Assembly (NCBI GenBank): GCA_033032175.1
Contig: CM065311.1
Span: 6,379,190-6,443,189, forward strand
Length of the DNA: 64,000 bases
Reading direction: 5' to 3'
Source: Saturnia japonica
Lineage: Eukaryota > Arthropoda > Insecta > Lepidoptera > Saturniidae
Made by a program: the position numbers and the translations under genes. Positions within the stretch are counted from its first letter, which is position 1. Each line of letters begins with the position of its first letter. The notes under the pieces are model-generated. The model was not told where the DNA came from. It searched no databases and saw nothing but the letters and a program-made list of their open reading frames with translations. This document shows positions 11,557 to 23,653 of the stretch, piece after piece.

Positions 11557-13727
11557 TCAATTAGTACTTATAGTTGGCCGCAATGGAGTTGATACTAAAC
11601 TTAATAGCTTACAGTCGGCTTCTAAAAGTGTTAAATCTGTACTTGACCCAAGAAATCGGGTTGACAATTCTAAATCATTGATTTGTAATCTCACTCTTGC
11701 TCCTCTTACATACTCCTCCCCCCTGTTTGTTGGTCTTGTACACACACAGTGAAACTTCCATCCAATGTCAATGTATAAATCATCCTCAACAATATGGAAT
11801 ATCTTGCCAATAACAACTTTGCCTACAGGATCACCTAACTGCAACACAGAAATCAATTTTTAGAAAATATTTTTTGTAGATTTGGTCAAACAATTTAGTG
11901 AAAATATTTGAGACTACCTAAACATATTTTGTAATAGTGTTTTAGCTATTATATATAAACTTATAATATTTTTCTTTTTATATTTCTACACAGTTATAAG
12001 AACTATAGAATACAATAATTATTGCAAAATTTGCATTTCATACACACATTTATTTAGGTTACAGGTTATCAAGGTTACAGTAAAAACTGAGTTATGTTAA
12101 AAACATTTAAAAAAATCAGAATCACACACAATAAACAATTTCGTTTTTTAATAAGCCCTCTAGAACGATTTTTAGTGACCACATCATTTTCTTGTAAAAT
12201 GCAAAATTTCAAAGCAAAATGAATATGGCATTAAATTTAAATAATTAACAATTTTGATAAGGGTACTGTTTTATAAAGAAAAATTACACATTATGCACAA
12301 ATTACAGAAAAAGGCAGATGGAGGCTTCAGAACAATAAATGTAGGATCTGCACTTAGCTGTGTCCTTGGCAACCAAATAAAAAAATGTGCGATCCTATGA
12401 ATAGTGTTACAATAAGTTTTACTGTTTTTATACCACTCCAGCAATGATTAAGCCATATTCTGTCATCAAGAAGCTGATTTTGTACTTGAAATGAAGGACC
12501 CCAATATCCTTTACATATGTATTTTCAACTAAACTTATATGAGCCTTCTTGCTTTATTTTGTTATTAATTAATAGTTCTTAATTTTCTTTATGTTTTTGT
12601 TTTAACTTAGCAAATGGTTCCTATAACATAAAGTTTTGAAATTTTTGACAGCAATCATGGATTTTAGATTTTTGACTGGGACACTAAATAATCTAAGGTT
12701 CTCTTTAATTTTTACTTTGGAACCATATAGCTTATCTCTTGCAGTGATAGATTGATTTCAAACAAAGAATATATTAAATAACAAATACCACCCTAATTGT
12801 TAATTCCATGATAGTTAAAATGATTTTCAAATGCTACATACAAATATTTTACTACTATTTGCAGAAAAATATTGAATTACAACCTTTTGTCTTTGAGAAG
12901 AACTTTTCTGTGTAATCTAATACCACTAAGTGAGCAATTCTTGTACTGTGATTAGTTTCTCGGAAACGGTTCCAATAATTTGGATGAAACTTTGTATTTA
13001 GATAATGTTTTACATTCCAAGTTCACCTAGATATGCATTTTTTTTGTAAGTCACCGAGTGCAGCTTGTTCTTCCAGATATTTACACACAAGATGGCATTT
13101 TTTTACATGTTTTAAAACACACAGGGTGTTGACATTGCATGATGCTTCCTTTCAAAATTGGTACAATAGAATACTAATGAGACATTTTCGTGTTCCAACA
13201 GGTTCCCTCTCCCTTTTTCTCTCCAATCTGTGACATTATGTACATACTGTACACAAAAAATGTCATAACTCTAGAAAAGTGATCAATTTTATTTTATTTC
13301 TACTACTAAATTTAGTTACCTTTATATATGGGTTTGTCAAGGTTCGTATTTCAAAAATAATTACAATATATTACAAATACGATTAATTGAACGATGAAAC
13401 TTATGTGTGACGAGGATAAAGATATCCTGGTTAAAATGTATAATAAATACTTACATCCATCAATTTTGAATTACGTAGAAGTGATGCGAAAGAGTAATTT
13501 TGTTTAGTATCTTGTGTTTCTAATATTTGAGATTGCTTGTCATACGCTTTGGCAAAACCGCTTATTCTATTAGTTATAGAATGTAAATTATCGTTTTCTA
13601 AATTAAATGTTTCATTGGTATCTGAAAAATTTCGTGAGTTGACACAAGGTTCATTATTACTAAATAATCTACCAACACTCTGAATACAATGTAATCTTCG
13701 TAACGAATTTCTGAGAGCAATCATCAT
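11557..13727 (-). CDS. mRpS28: Mitochondrial small ribosomal subunit protein bS1m (MRPS28), 2 exons, 184 aa
   Basis: A structural protein of the mitochondrial ribosome small subunit. Exon 1 is 13727-13455 (91 codons) and exon 2 is 11838-11557 (93 codons plus stop), joined in phase 0 across gtaagt...ttgcag. The N-terminus [20 protein letters not shown] is a typical mitochondrial targeting peptide. The conserved core starts [12 protein letters not shown] and continues, across the intron, into [25 protein letters not shown] and LNDLEL-like (here [20 protein letters not shown]), as in human MRPS28. The length is close to the human protein. The 1.6-kb intron holds AT-rich sequence and one short dispersed repeat. 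The neighbouring glutaminase gene is convergent. Confidence 0.93.
12928..13045 (+). repeat. Short dispersed repeat in the MRPS28 intron
   Basis: Same family as 6500-6622: gtgagcaattcttgta, tctcggaaacggttcca and gataatgttttacattccaa are shared. Confidence 0.6.
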
Positions 13728-13787
13728 AGTTCTATTTTATATTAATTTTTATCAGTTTAGCTAAAAACACAGCTTAGAATTTTAGAG

Positions 13788-14249
13788 TAGAGGTGGGCGA
13801 TTATGAGATAACTTGGTTAAATGATACTAATCAGAGATAAATGATACTAATGTAATCATTCAATTATGCAGATATCTCGGTTTATATCGATTATAACAAG
13901 TAGTAATTACTAATGGGTAATTAGTAGTTCAATTATGAATTATCACACATAATCGAACTAGTATAATGTCATAATGGAGGTCTATGAAATAAAGTTTTTT
14001 ATAAGAACACATGAATTTTTTTTAGCTCATTCTTATGTTTTGAACAACTTAATTTGCGACTGCACGACCTTTTTTTTATCTTTCCACTCTCGCCCCCCTG
14101 TAGGTAATACATCAAAGACTCCATTATGAATTATCATTCACATTCGTAATTCAATTATGAATTATCACTCATATCAATTTATTTCATTATGTACATCATT
14201 CATACTTGAATAACTCAAATAAAAAATCATTCATAATCGCCCACCTCTA
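13788..14249. mobile_element. hAT-type MITE, 462 bp
   Basis: The ends are perfect inverted repeats of about 19 bp (tagaggtgggcgattatga and its complement). The 8-bp flanks ttttagag and gtttagat agree at 6 of 8 positions, as a decayed hAT target duplication would. The interior is AT-rich, made of repeated attatgaattatc-like units, with no reading frame. Confidence 0.7.
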
Positions 14250-14566
14250 GTTTAGATTATTTGAATAATTACCAGATTAATACTATATGGGAATTAGGGA
14301 TGTGAAAAATTGCGATTTAAAAAATTGATTAAAATTCATTTCCATAAAAAATAATAATCGATGTTTTTTCACTGATAATTTTCTGTTTATAGCTGTAACG
14401 TCATTTTTTTGTGACATTAGGTATTCAATCACCCTTCTTCTTCCTAACTTGGGCTGAAATCTATAGAGCGTACTCATACTATGTTCAGACTTATCTCAGC
14501 CTTAAGTTCCAAAATTAAAATTTATAGTCGGAAACTTAGCATTTGCTGAGCTTTGCCTGAGTAACA
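14250..14566. other. Intergenic sequence, nothing recognised
   Basis: AT-rich with short chance ORFs only. A run reading ctttgcctgag leads into the Helitron-like element at 14567. Confidence 0.4.
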
Positions 14567-14885
14567 TCTATACAAATAATAAAATTGAAATGTCTGTTTG
14601 TAATGTCAAAATAACAGTTTTTTACTTAATACATATGAAAGTATATACGATACCTATAACAAAAAGCCTATTTAAAAAAAAATCTGTCTGTCTATCTGTG
14701 TGTTTGTTTCGGGTAATCTCCGAAACAGTTGGACCGATTTTGACGGGACTTTCACTGATAGATAGCTGATGATATAGGGAGTAACTTAGGCTACTTTTAT
14801 TTTAGAAAAAGAATTACGGTTCTACACAAATAAAAGAAACTGGTCATGGTGAATCAATTCGGGCGCTTAAATGGATTAAGTCCCG
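14567..14885 (+). mobile_element. Helitron-like non-autonomous element, 5' part
   Basis: Starts A|TCTATACAAATAATAAAATTG, the same 5' end as the copy at 33329, and continues through tctccgaaacagttggaccg and ggtcatggtgaatcaattcg. It lacks the family's 3' CTAG end. Confidence 0.6.
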
Positions 14886-15580
14886 TCAAAGTTTTCAAAA
14901 GCTAATTTTATTGCAGGTATGTAATTAGCAAATTATAATCTTTGGGAAAGATGTGAAGAGTATTCCATACAAGGTCGAATATCATAGTATATATATTTCA
15001 TAGTTCGAATCATTATCATAATTTCAGCCAAAAGACTTCAAAATCCGTTCTAGTGCTGCTGGTATCTAGTGCCTTCCTGCAACTTGTACCAGGTCCTCGT
15101 TACACCTTGTGGCGGGTCTGTCCACGCTGCGTCTTCCGGTATAAGGTCGTCACTCGAGAACTCTTTGGCTCTATCGGTCATCCGTTCTACAAGCTACGTG
15201 CTCCAACCACTGTCACTTAAGTTTAGCTATTCCTACTTTATAATAACCATTAATTAATAATTGTTAATAATAATCTAATTTAACATTGTAATGCGACTAT
15301 ATCATGGTGGCAAGGTGTTTTATATCGATCGTCTGGATAGAAGTTAAATATCTGTCATCTGTCGGAAACTGTACTTAAACGCACGTCTATCTTTAGAGTA
15401 TTATCCCTGGCGTGGAGAATTTAGAACATTTAAATAAATCGTCCTTTAACTTAAAATCAGATTATATTTCAGCGACAGATTATTTACACTATAAAAATAA
15501 ACTGGTAGAAAACTATCATTCTTAGAAATTGTACGCCTTTGTTATACAAAGTACGAAAGACCTCGCGTTTGATCCCCTTT
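14886..15580. other. Intergenic sequence, no gene seen
   Basis: The only ORFs are short and without recognisable domains. The stretch at 15070-15240 is less AT-rich (gtggcgggtctgtccacgc) and may be a small LINE fragment, but it was not identified. Confidence 0.35.
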
Positions 15581-15700
15581 TTAGAACTGACTATACTGTT
15601 AACCAAAAGGGTCCTGGAGCCTCAGCCGGCTTTTACAGCTTCACTGTGGCTTGTAGGCGAGCGCTTAAGGCACTTGTAAAGCAGATACAGCTGCTCGGGT
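15581..15700 (-). mobile_element. Short poly(A)-tailed retroposon (about 105 nt family), copy 1
   Basis: On the minus strand it reads gtgaagctgtaaaagcc... and ends aacagtatagtcagttct followed by A's. It matches copies at 40992, 44525, 53959 and 58976. It lies next to a LINE fragment on the same strand, and target duplications are not clear here. Confidence 0.65.
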
Positions 15701-16325
15701 GCGGAAAACCGTAGCATTCTGTTCAAGATTCCGGGGCTCCGAGTTGTGGCCGAGATGACACTCCTGATATAATCTCTGGAGTTAAGGTTGCTGCAAATAT
15801 CCATACCTAGGACATCGAGGATGTCACGTATAGCCAGCGAGATGTTTTGAAGGGTGGAGAGGGGAGAAAACGGGAATTCTTCTGAAGAAATCGCGCACAC
15901 TCGAGTTTTCTTAGAATTTAACTCAACCATGTTACTTGCTCCCCATGTAGATATGCGATGGAAGGATTGCTTAAGTTCAATGTTAAGTTCCTCTCTTCTC
16001 TTTTCTTTTTCTCCCCGACCACTACTGGTTTAACTATAATACGATTCATAAAAAGTGTTGTGATTGCTTAGCAATGAATGTGACTCAAAGGTAACATTGA
16101 ACATCGAGGTAACATTGATATGTGTAAGAAACATAGTGGGCGGAAGTACAGAGTCTTGTGGAACTGTACTATTTACTGACATGAGTTGCGAATCACATCC
16201 ATCAACAAGGATGAGTATTCTGCGCGTATTTAGAAAACCAAAGATCCACGTGCAAAAGTTGCTCTGCTTCTTTTTTCCACCCAGTAAATATGTAGGTGCT
16301 TCAATATATTATATTTTTTCTTTCT
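15701..16325 (-). pseudogene. LINE reverse transcriptase fragments, rearranged
   Basis: Minus-strand frames carry RT pieces. Near 16320-16090 are a GFLNTR-like block and VPQDSVLPPTMFLTHIN, a decayed form of the VPQGSVLSPxLF motif. Near 15930-15720 are NSKKTRVCAI and GILNRMLRF, parts of the RT thumb and C-terminal region. The central YADD stretch is missing and stops interrupt, so this is a dead, internally deleted Jockey/R1-like element. Confidence 0.7.
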
Positions 16326-17118
16326 AAATTTCCTTCAGGGCTTTCAAAACTGCTCCATTAATCTGGCAACTGTAACCTTAGGAAAGATACCACTTTTTTA
16401 CTCGATGCCGCGGCTGTATCGGTACTTTCTCCGAAACAGTTAATCATATCGTTGTTTTTTCTAAAGATTAAAGACAAGTAAATACATAATAATTGTACTA
16501 AACAGAAAATGCTCTTCAAAAACAATTACTTTCTAATAAATGGTTTTCTAAAGATGTGACTGTTGCGCTAGTATTTGAAAACAACTTTATATAAAGCACA
16601 AATGTGCCAACGATATCTAAAACCTTTGGACCTGTTTCTATAGCTTTGTTAAGTGATTTGATATCTTACCATTCTTCCAATAGGTTCATATATAATGTAA
16701 AAATGTTACAATGACGTCTCGTACTGTACTATAACAATGATAAGTAGTTATGTAAATTTCTTCAATCTAAAATAGATTGTTCAAACGCCGAATCTTTTGT
16801 ATATATTGCACCTGTAATGAGTACAAAGGTGCTACTGTGTAATAGAAAAGGAATCTGAAATTGTACAAAAATTTTATGAAATTATTATTTGGTACAAGCG
16901 AGTACCGATACGAATACTTCTTACCGTTGCCTACTCGATACTCGGTTATAAAGTATTGACACCACAAGTACTTAGTATTTGTGAATAGTATCGAGTATGT
17001 AGTATGTAGTCATGTTTATTCGTATCTATTCATCGCTATCTGTCTGTGGTCAAAAACTAAAAATGTCAAAAAAAATACACACGACACGGGTTTTTTTTAA
17101 TGTAATTGTTGAGTGATT
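16326..17118. other. Upstream region of UPF3, no other gene seen
   Basis: AT-rich sequence with no supported ORF. The UPF3 promoter should lie near its right end, but no TATA box was recognised. Confidence 0.35.
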
Positions 17119-17144
17119 TATGAACTAGCTTACGTGAATACCTA

Positions 17145-17162
17145 ATGAAAATTGAGAAATGA
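17145..17162 (+). promoter_or_regulatory. Upstream ORF overlapping the UPF3 start codon
   Basis: ATG at 17145 opens a five-codon frame (MKIEK) whose TGA, 17160-17162, overlaps the UPF3 ATG as ATGA. Another two-codon frame, ATG AAC TAG, begins at 17119. They matter only if the mRNA starts upstream of them, which cannot be told here. Confidence 0.5.
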
Positions 17163-20100
17163 CTGAAGATCAAGATGCCAAAGACACGCAGTCTGATTCA
17201 GGTGTCAAAACGTTCGTCAATAAGAACAGGGACAAGAAGATGAAAGCGCAACGTCCTTTGACCAAAGTGATTAGAAACCTACACATTCATTTTGTTTTTA
17301 ATCATTCGATAATATTTATGCATATTTCATTGCAGATAATCCTTCGACGATTGCCGCCGACTATGACAGAAGAGGCTTTTTTGGAACAAGTGTCACCAAT
17401 TCCAGAACATGACCATTTCTATTTCGCCAAACCTGATACTTCGTTAGGAAGCAACCTTTATTCAAGAGCTTACATAAATTTCGTCAATGTAGATGATATT
17501 TATTTGTTCAGAGATAAATTTGATGGATATGTTTTCTTGGATGAGAGAGGTATTGTAATTTTAATATATGTTCACATAAAAAGTTTGCAGTAATAGGTTA
17601 TATTAGTAGTGGTGTTATTTCATTCAAAGTGTTGCGGACAGCGAGCGGGGCGAGCGAATAACGATAGTCTAATAGTATAGAATGAACAAATAAATGAAAT
17701 AATACGTGTTAGGAATAAGGTTTATAAGTACGTGTTAGGAATAGATATAATAATATGAACTGAATATGTGTGAATATGTGTATTTTAAAACGATTAGAAT
17801 AAGAATATAGCTAGTTGTAAGTTTAAATGTATAAATTTCACTAGTTGTAAGGATGAACCATGCCAGACTTGGAACATCTGGCATGGTGACTCATGGTACT
17901 GCTGTCCTTTTCCCACGGTTAGCCTCGCTCTGCGGAGAGCGCGCACACAGGGCGTGCGTGCTCATTGGCTAAGCGACGCCCCGCACGGAATCCATCGCAC
18001 GACCGGTTTTGAGGCAAAGGGTGAGGTTAAATATAGCGGAGAGGACGGCAGTACTACGATCCGTTCGAGAAACACTACAACAACAGCAAGCAGCGAATCA
18101 CCAAGCAAACTACAGTCAAGAACGATATTAAGAATCAACATTGTTACCACGCACTAATGTAACTTTGTAAAACGAAACAAGAATAAAACAAGCGCTATTA
18201 ATTTAGCACACATTAAATATTGTGAACGTCTTTTTATTCACAATACAAAGTATCTGAGCTCAATTTAATTAATGTAAATTTTTGCTTTTATATAAGAAGG
18301 AAATATTGTAAATAATCACTTTTCAAATTACTGTTGTCTCTTTTAATGTTAATATAGATATATTTTTATTTATAGGTTTGAATAAAATTCTTAGCTGTGG
18401 AAGTTTTGTAAATTCAGTCAGCCTACATATTTGTGGAGATTAGGCTGTGAATCTACCCAGCCAGATCCACCCTATGTTGGGGTGAGATACTTAAATAATG
18501 AATCGGCTAGTGGGTTTACATACCATCATGCCTGTATTCCCTGAAGGGTTAGGCAGAGGTGTACTAATGTACACCCACAATTCACCGAGTATGTTTTTAG
18601 GTCCCATGTAATAGGGGGTGAGCCTATTGTCATTAATTGGGCATGAAATCAAACTCTGAGCTGCTACTGAGAATTTTATAGGAAAACCACAATAACACTT
18701 TGCTTGACCTGGAATTCAAACCCAGGACCTCACTCATAGTAGTCACGCTTACAACCACTAGGTGACAGTTTACAGAACTATGATTTCTTCACTTTATTTA
18801 CATGGTGCTTTAATTTAATAGTTTTAGAAACTAGAATAAGCCTACTTCCTAGCTACCTAGCCTATATAAAATAGTGATGTTAGAGGTGCCATACCTTAAA
18901 CAGAAATCAAGGCATTATACTTCCTGTATAAATTAGCACAGTCTAACTGTTTAACTGTGTTTATTAACTATTTTTAATTTGGTATAGTAAATTAAAGTTA
19001 ATGTGGTTGTAAAAGTGAATCTACAACATGAGTTATGCAGTGTGATTTATTGCAGGTGTGGAGTATGTAGGAATTGTGGAGTATGCTCCGTTTCAAAGGA
19101 TACCTAAGAAGAAGAAAAAGAAAGATCCAAAATGTGGTACAATAGAAAGTGACCCAGTTTACCAGGAGTTTATGGAGAACCTTAACAAAGACCCTGAAAC
19201 AGAGAACCAACCTAAACTTGAGTACTCATACCCGGTCAATGATAGTATGTGATTTATTTATTATGTATGCCTTGAATTTTATTATTCTTATAATGTCACT
19301 CTGCATTGAGATAATGAAATTGTATTGTAAAACATCCTGTACACTAAAAAATAATTCTTGGGGTAACTGAAGCTTGGGAAATATCATCAAATTAAAAATA
19401 TTTGATGTTATTGAAATTAATATCTCACTGAAATACAATTGCTAATGAATAAATTTATAATGTGTTGCAAAATCATTGGGAAAACCTGTCATCATCTAAA
19501 TTAATATAAGTACTGATAAGTAGTAAATTAAGGTTAAGATCACAGACAATAACATGGTGAAAATTAATAGATAGGAAGTAATGTTTCTTCAATAAAGCTG
19601 AATGTTAAATGGACTTGTATATAATAATACAATAGAAATACCATATCAAAGAAAGTAAAGAGTTGTAGAACATACTCCCCTACAGCTATAATTAAAGGAA
19701 AAGCTATGGACCTGGGGGTCTGTTAGATCTCAGCTCTTTTTCACAGTTATGTTTTTCTTGGGATATCATTACTTTTTGAAAACCTGCACAATGTGGTCTA
19801 TTTGTGAGATCATGGAAACACCATTGTAGTTGATGTTCTTTATGAATATTATTTTATTTAAAATCAATTAATAATTGTACTTTTTTGGAGTGTTTTGATA
19901 AATTATATTAAAGCGTCAATACAATGCCCATATAAATCGAAAAGCACAATGCTAGATTGTCTAAGTTGGCACAACGCCATTTTATGGGTATTAATTATTT
20001 CATTAAAAATTTTATTCCTTTTATTTTTTCCTTTGTATTTGCTTCAATGGCAAATGCTAAGTTTCTGAGTCACTCAAAAGTGGTTTAGGTTTTTGATGAG

Positions 20101-23100
20101 TCAGTTAGTGAGTGATAAAAATGCAATATTTCAGACCCTAATAACTTAACAACTATAATAGGGTTATTCTTTAAATTTAGGATTCTAGGTGTTCAAGAGA
20201 GGTTTATTAAACATACAAAATTTGAAATGTGTAGGTCAAATAATTTTGACTTACAGGGGGGTCGAAAGTAGCTTGAAATGGTTCATGTAAATTTACATAC
20301 TGGCTGGTATGTCACCCTTTTCTATTCCAAACTTGGCTGACACTGCCATGTGTCTAAATTCAGCACTAATTTATAAGATTTATTCCTTTAATCTACTTTA
20401 TATATTTGTCAACTAAAGATATTATAGTTGTATCATGATAAAACATGGCATAGAACATAGTGATCATATACGGAATATATGGAAAATAGTGATCATTATA
20501 CATTTCGTGAATTTATTTAATAATTTCTTCTAATTATTACTAGTCACAGTATTGTTTTTATATTGTAGCCTAGGTCCTAGTAAACCATTGTAGTTTTCAT
20601 TTATTAATTATAAACTTCTTTAACAATACTTAAATATTACTAGTCACAGTATTGTTTTTATATTGTAGCCTAGGTCCTAGTAAACCATTGTAGTTTTCAT
20701 TTATTGTGATCATGTAGATATAGTAGTTGATGTTTTATCTCAAGAGATGAACAAAGTAAGCTTGTATTTATTACTTTCAGGTAATGAAAAGAAGGTACAA
20801 TCAACACCTTTACTTGAATACCTCGCTGCACGTAAACAGGATAAAAGGACCAGAGATGAACGTCGCCGACGAGAAAATGACAAGAGGAAAATGAGGATTG
20901 AGAGAAAAACCAAAGATATACCCATAAAGGTACACCAAAAAATTATTTTCCAAATAAAAATGTATTTATTAAAGTTGTTAAAGACAGCAGCATTATAATA
21001 TTTTGAAAGTATAATACTTTCCATGATAATGATAAATTGAAAAAAGATTGAATCATACACAAATTTTTTACTGATGAATGTTAGAAATTCTATCATTGCT
21101 TCTGGAAATATACCTCTTATCAAGAATACTAGCATGAAACACAACTCATCTTTTTCAGTATCAATGAAATTTAGATTGTATTTATTTGTCTTATAAATTT
21201 CCATGTTAACTCTAAGTTTAATTTTTATTATGTAGGAACATCTAAGGTAACTTTATCATTTTCTTTATCTTACTTTAGAAATCAGGGGATTTATCAGATG
21301 ATGAAGAATTTAATTACAGTTCTGATAACTATGAACATAAAAATGCTAACCATAGCTTTTGGATCAGAGAACAAAGAATATATCATAAAAGTAAAGTAAA
21401 TTGTAGTGTTGTTAAAGTTGATTTTAAGAGTAACCATGGCCCTGATGAATTTTTAAGTGCTGATTCCGATTGGGATAGTCATTTTCCAGCTTTATGTATG
21501 AAAACTCATAATACATTTACACTAACATCAGGAAAGTTCTGTGACAAAATCCAAGATGGTAGTCAGAAAAGTGGTGGTGATACCAAGGTTTTAATTTTAT
21601 TTACTCGATTGCAACCACTTATTGTATTCTAATTATTCATATCTTTGGAGATATCATGCTTTAGATTTTTTTTCTTAGATGGAAGAAAATATTTTCCAAA
21701 ATTAATTTAGTTTATAAATTCTTTTAAAAGATAAGTAATAGTTGTATCTTTATATTGTTAGGGGCCATCCATAATTTACGTCACACGTTTAGGGGGGCGG
21801 GAGGGGGTCGACGAAGTGTGACAAGGAGTGGGGAGGGGTCCCAAATTTTGTGACATCACAGTTTTTCAAAATATAATATTTTATATCTAAGTACATTAGA
21901 ACTTCTTTAAGTCGAAAACCTCCCAAACTCGAAAGAATGTGTTCCCCCCTTCCATTCAAGCCCCAAAACCTCCGTTGCACTAAATCTCAACCCTCTAGTC
22001 AAAATAATCAGAGAAAAAATTAAATTGGACTTCTGTATCTCGAACATAGCAATGTTTTATTTAACAACTTTTACAACTCGATTATTTGAAACTTTACCTT
22101 TATAGTTCGAAGAAAAATAAGTTATCTTAGTTATGGATTAAGTTTTTATCTTTCATTAAAGTGATTTTTTTAATGTTGTATTAATTTTTATACCTTTGTT
22201 TGATTTGATGTCGATTTTATTGAAAAATAGTTTATATGGAAATTAAAATAATTTCCGAACACTATAATTTCTAATTATAAAATTGCAAAATATGTGACAT
22301 TACACTAGGTAGGGGGGTAAATATGTGACCAGCTGTGACAAGGACGGGGGAGGGGTCAAAAATCATGAAATTCGTGTTACGTAATTTATGGATGGCCCCT
22401 TATGTGTACTGTCTATAATAACTGTCTGTAATATCGACTATCATTTTGATTTTGTTTGTAAAATATTGTGTAATTGTAAACATTGTGTAAACTCTAGGAA
22501 ACAAGCAGGTATAAGTTTACATTCTTGATATAATGTTTTAACAAAACAAATTTTAGGAAGAAGATAATGGCGATAATGAAGTAAAAAGAATAAAATTGAG
22601 AGAATGGGAAAAAGAGAAAATATCAGATTCTAAAGATGACCGGATGAAATATGATAATCATGACAGCAATGTTTTTGAAAGTAAAAGTTATAGAGACCAC
22701 CAACGAAAAGTTGTATCAAATCTAATAGACAAAAGAAAGAAATCAGATAATGACAAAATTGAGGGTTCAGTTAAAGATGACGAACAAGGCGATGAAAATG
22801 ATAATCTTAGAAGAGATAAACATGATTATATCAAAGAATCTCCACGTGAACAAAAAAGTAAAAAATATAGTGACACCAGAAAAGAAAGAATCAAACAAAA
22901 CGAGTATGGAAAGTCAGAAAGACAATCAGTAATAAATAAAATTATTTTATCAGAAAATAAAGGGAAAACACTTAATGATGACATTAAACCTTTTACACAA
23001 CTACCACAAGTGAAAACAGATGATTTAGCTAAAATAATTGATGGTATGGATAAAAAGGTTAAACTGGAAGACAAATCTCTGAATGTCCATAATAAAGAAG

Positions 23101-23653
23101 TAAATGATGATCCTATAGAAACCCATGAATGTGGTATTCTTTCAAGAATGAGATTAAACAGTCTAGATTCGGAAGAATCTAAAGAAGACTTTGTCTTAAA
23201 TAGACAGAAGTCACTTAATGAGCGAAGTAAATCAACAGATAGGGAAGGGTCTGAGGAAAAAGATAAAAATGATAATGCTGAACGTCGAGCGGAAAGGAGA
23301 ATTAGAAACAAGGTTAGATCGAATATATAAAATTTTTGTTGTATCATTATGTCTTTTATTATTTGTTTATGAATAACTATTAAACTGGATTCAATCCATT
23401 GTTTATTAGTACTTCAAAAAGATAAAGACTCAAACATGTTACTTGAATGTCATCTAGTACATTTATAGCCATATAAAACATTATTTGGAAATAGCTTGTT
23501 TCATCAACATTTGTTTTTTAGGATCGCCCGAGCCTTGTTATATATCAACCAGGAATGGGAAAGTTCAGTAAACAGCGTCTTGCTAAAGAAAAGGACATAC
23601 AACCAATAAACACAACGAAGGAAATGAATGATAGTGAAAAAAAAGATACCTGA
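17159..23653 (+). CDS. Upf3: UPF3, regulator of nonsense transcripts 3 (7 exons, 618 aa)
   Basis: UPF3 links UPF2 to the exon junction complex in nonsense-mediated mRNA decay. Exons are 17159-17266, 17336-17549, 19056-19244, 20781-20929, 21279-21587, 22557-23312 and 23522-23653, and all phases join. Residues about 36-130 are the Smg4/UPF3 RNP-like domain that binds UPF2, with ILRRLPPTMTEEAF, SRAYINF and FRDKFDGYVFLDERG, then EYVGIVEYAPFQRIPKKKKKK. Residues 185-220 are an Arg/Lys/Glu-rich helix, and the middle (221-570) is charged and low-complexity. The last exon opens DRPSLVIYQPGMGKFSKQR, the conserved exon-junction-complex binding motif near the C-terminus. The introns hold an LTR, a SINE and a MITE, none touching coding sequence. 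Intron 1 (69 nt) is in frame and free of stops. Confidence 0.95.
17630..18245 (+). mobile_element. Probable solo LTR in UPF3 intron 2
   Basis: A block of about 616 bp, GC-rich against its surroundings, starts TGTTGCGGACAGCGAGC and is flanked on both sides by the 5-bp sequence caaag (17625-17629 and 18246-18250). Inside are a TATA-like ttaaatatagcgg near 18027 and an AATAAA near 18182, in the order expected for U3-R-U5. No internal retroviral-type genes are present, so it is a solo LTR if the call is right. The exact 3' end (caata) is unusual. Confidence 0.6.
18425..18775 (-). mobile_element. tRNA-derived SINE
   Basis: On the minus strand the head carries box A-like ctagtggttgtaagcg and box B-like gggtttgaattcc. 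The body includes tatgaaattctcagtagcagc-like sequence shared with the plus-strand copy at 30905-31160. The tail block with gtacacctctgcctaaccc is also found alone near 35605-35680. Confidence 0.7.
19245..20535. other. UPF3 intron 3, mostly unannotated
   Basis: AT-rich intron. A segment at 19640-19760 (catatcaaagaaagtaa ... gttagatctcagctct) is related to 36015-36160, so it is a dispersed repeat of unknown class. Nothing else was recognised. Confidence 0.4.
20536..20705 (+). repeat. 100-bp tandem duplication in UPF3 intron 3
   Basis: About 70 bases beginning attactagtcacagtattg recur exactly 100 bases later (20536 and 20636), ending gtagttttcatttatt in both. They look identical, which suggests a recent event. 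Confidence 0.85.
21761..22399. mobile_element. Inverted-repeat MITE, 639 bp, flanked by TTA
   Basis: The termini ggggccatccataatttacg and its near-perfect complement form inverted repeats of about 27 bp with 3 mismatches. The trinucleotide TTA flanks both sides (21758-21760 and 22400-22402), the 3-bp target duplication typical of PIF/Harbinger. Subterminal G-rich blocks (gtgacaagga..ggggaggggtc) occur near both ends in the same direction. No transposase is encoded. Confidence 0.75.

Noticed and set aside
11537..11752. A 71-residue plus-strand ORF
   Set aside because: It is antisense to MRPS28 exon 2, which has clear family similarity and matching splice sites.
17954..18157. A 67-residue plus-strand frame with a low-complexity Thr/Ser stretch
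   Set aside because: It lies wholly inside the probable solo LTR and has no domain; the LTR explains its GC content.
20740..21204. A 154-residue hydrophobic minus-strand ORF
   Set aside because: It is antisense to UPF3 exon 4 and AT-rich intron; the hydrophobic residues follow from T-rich codons.
22826..23347. A 173-residue minus-strand ORF
   Set aside because: It is the antisense shadow of the UPF3 charged exon; its Ser/Leu/Phe richness is what reversing Lys/Glu/Asp codons gives.
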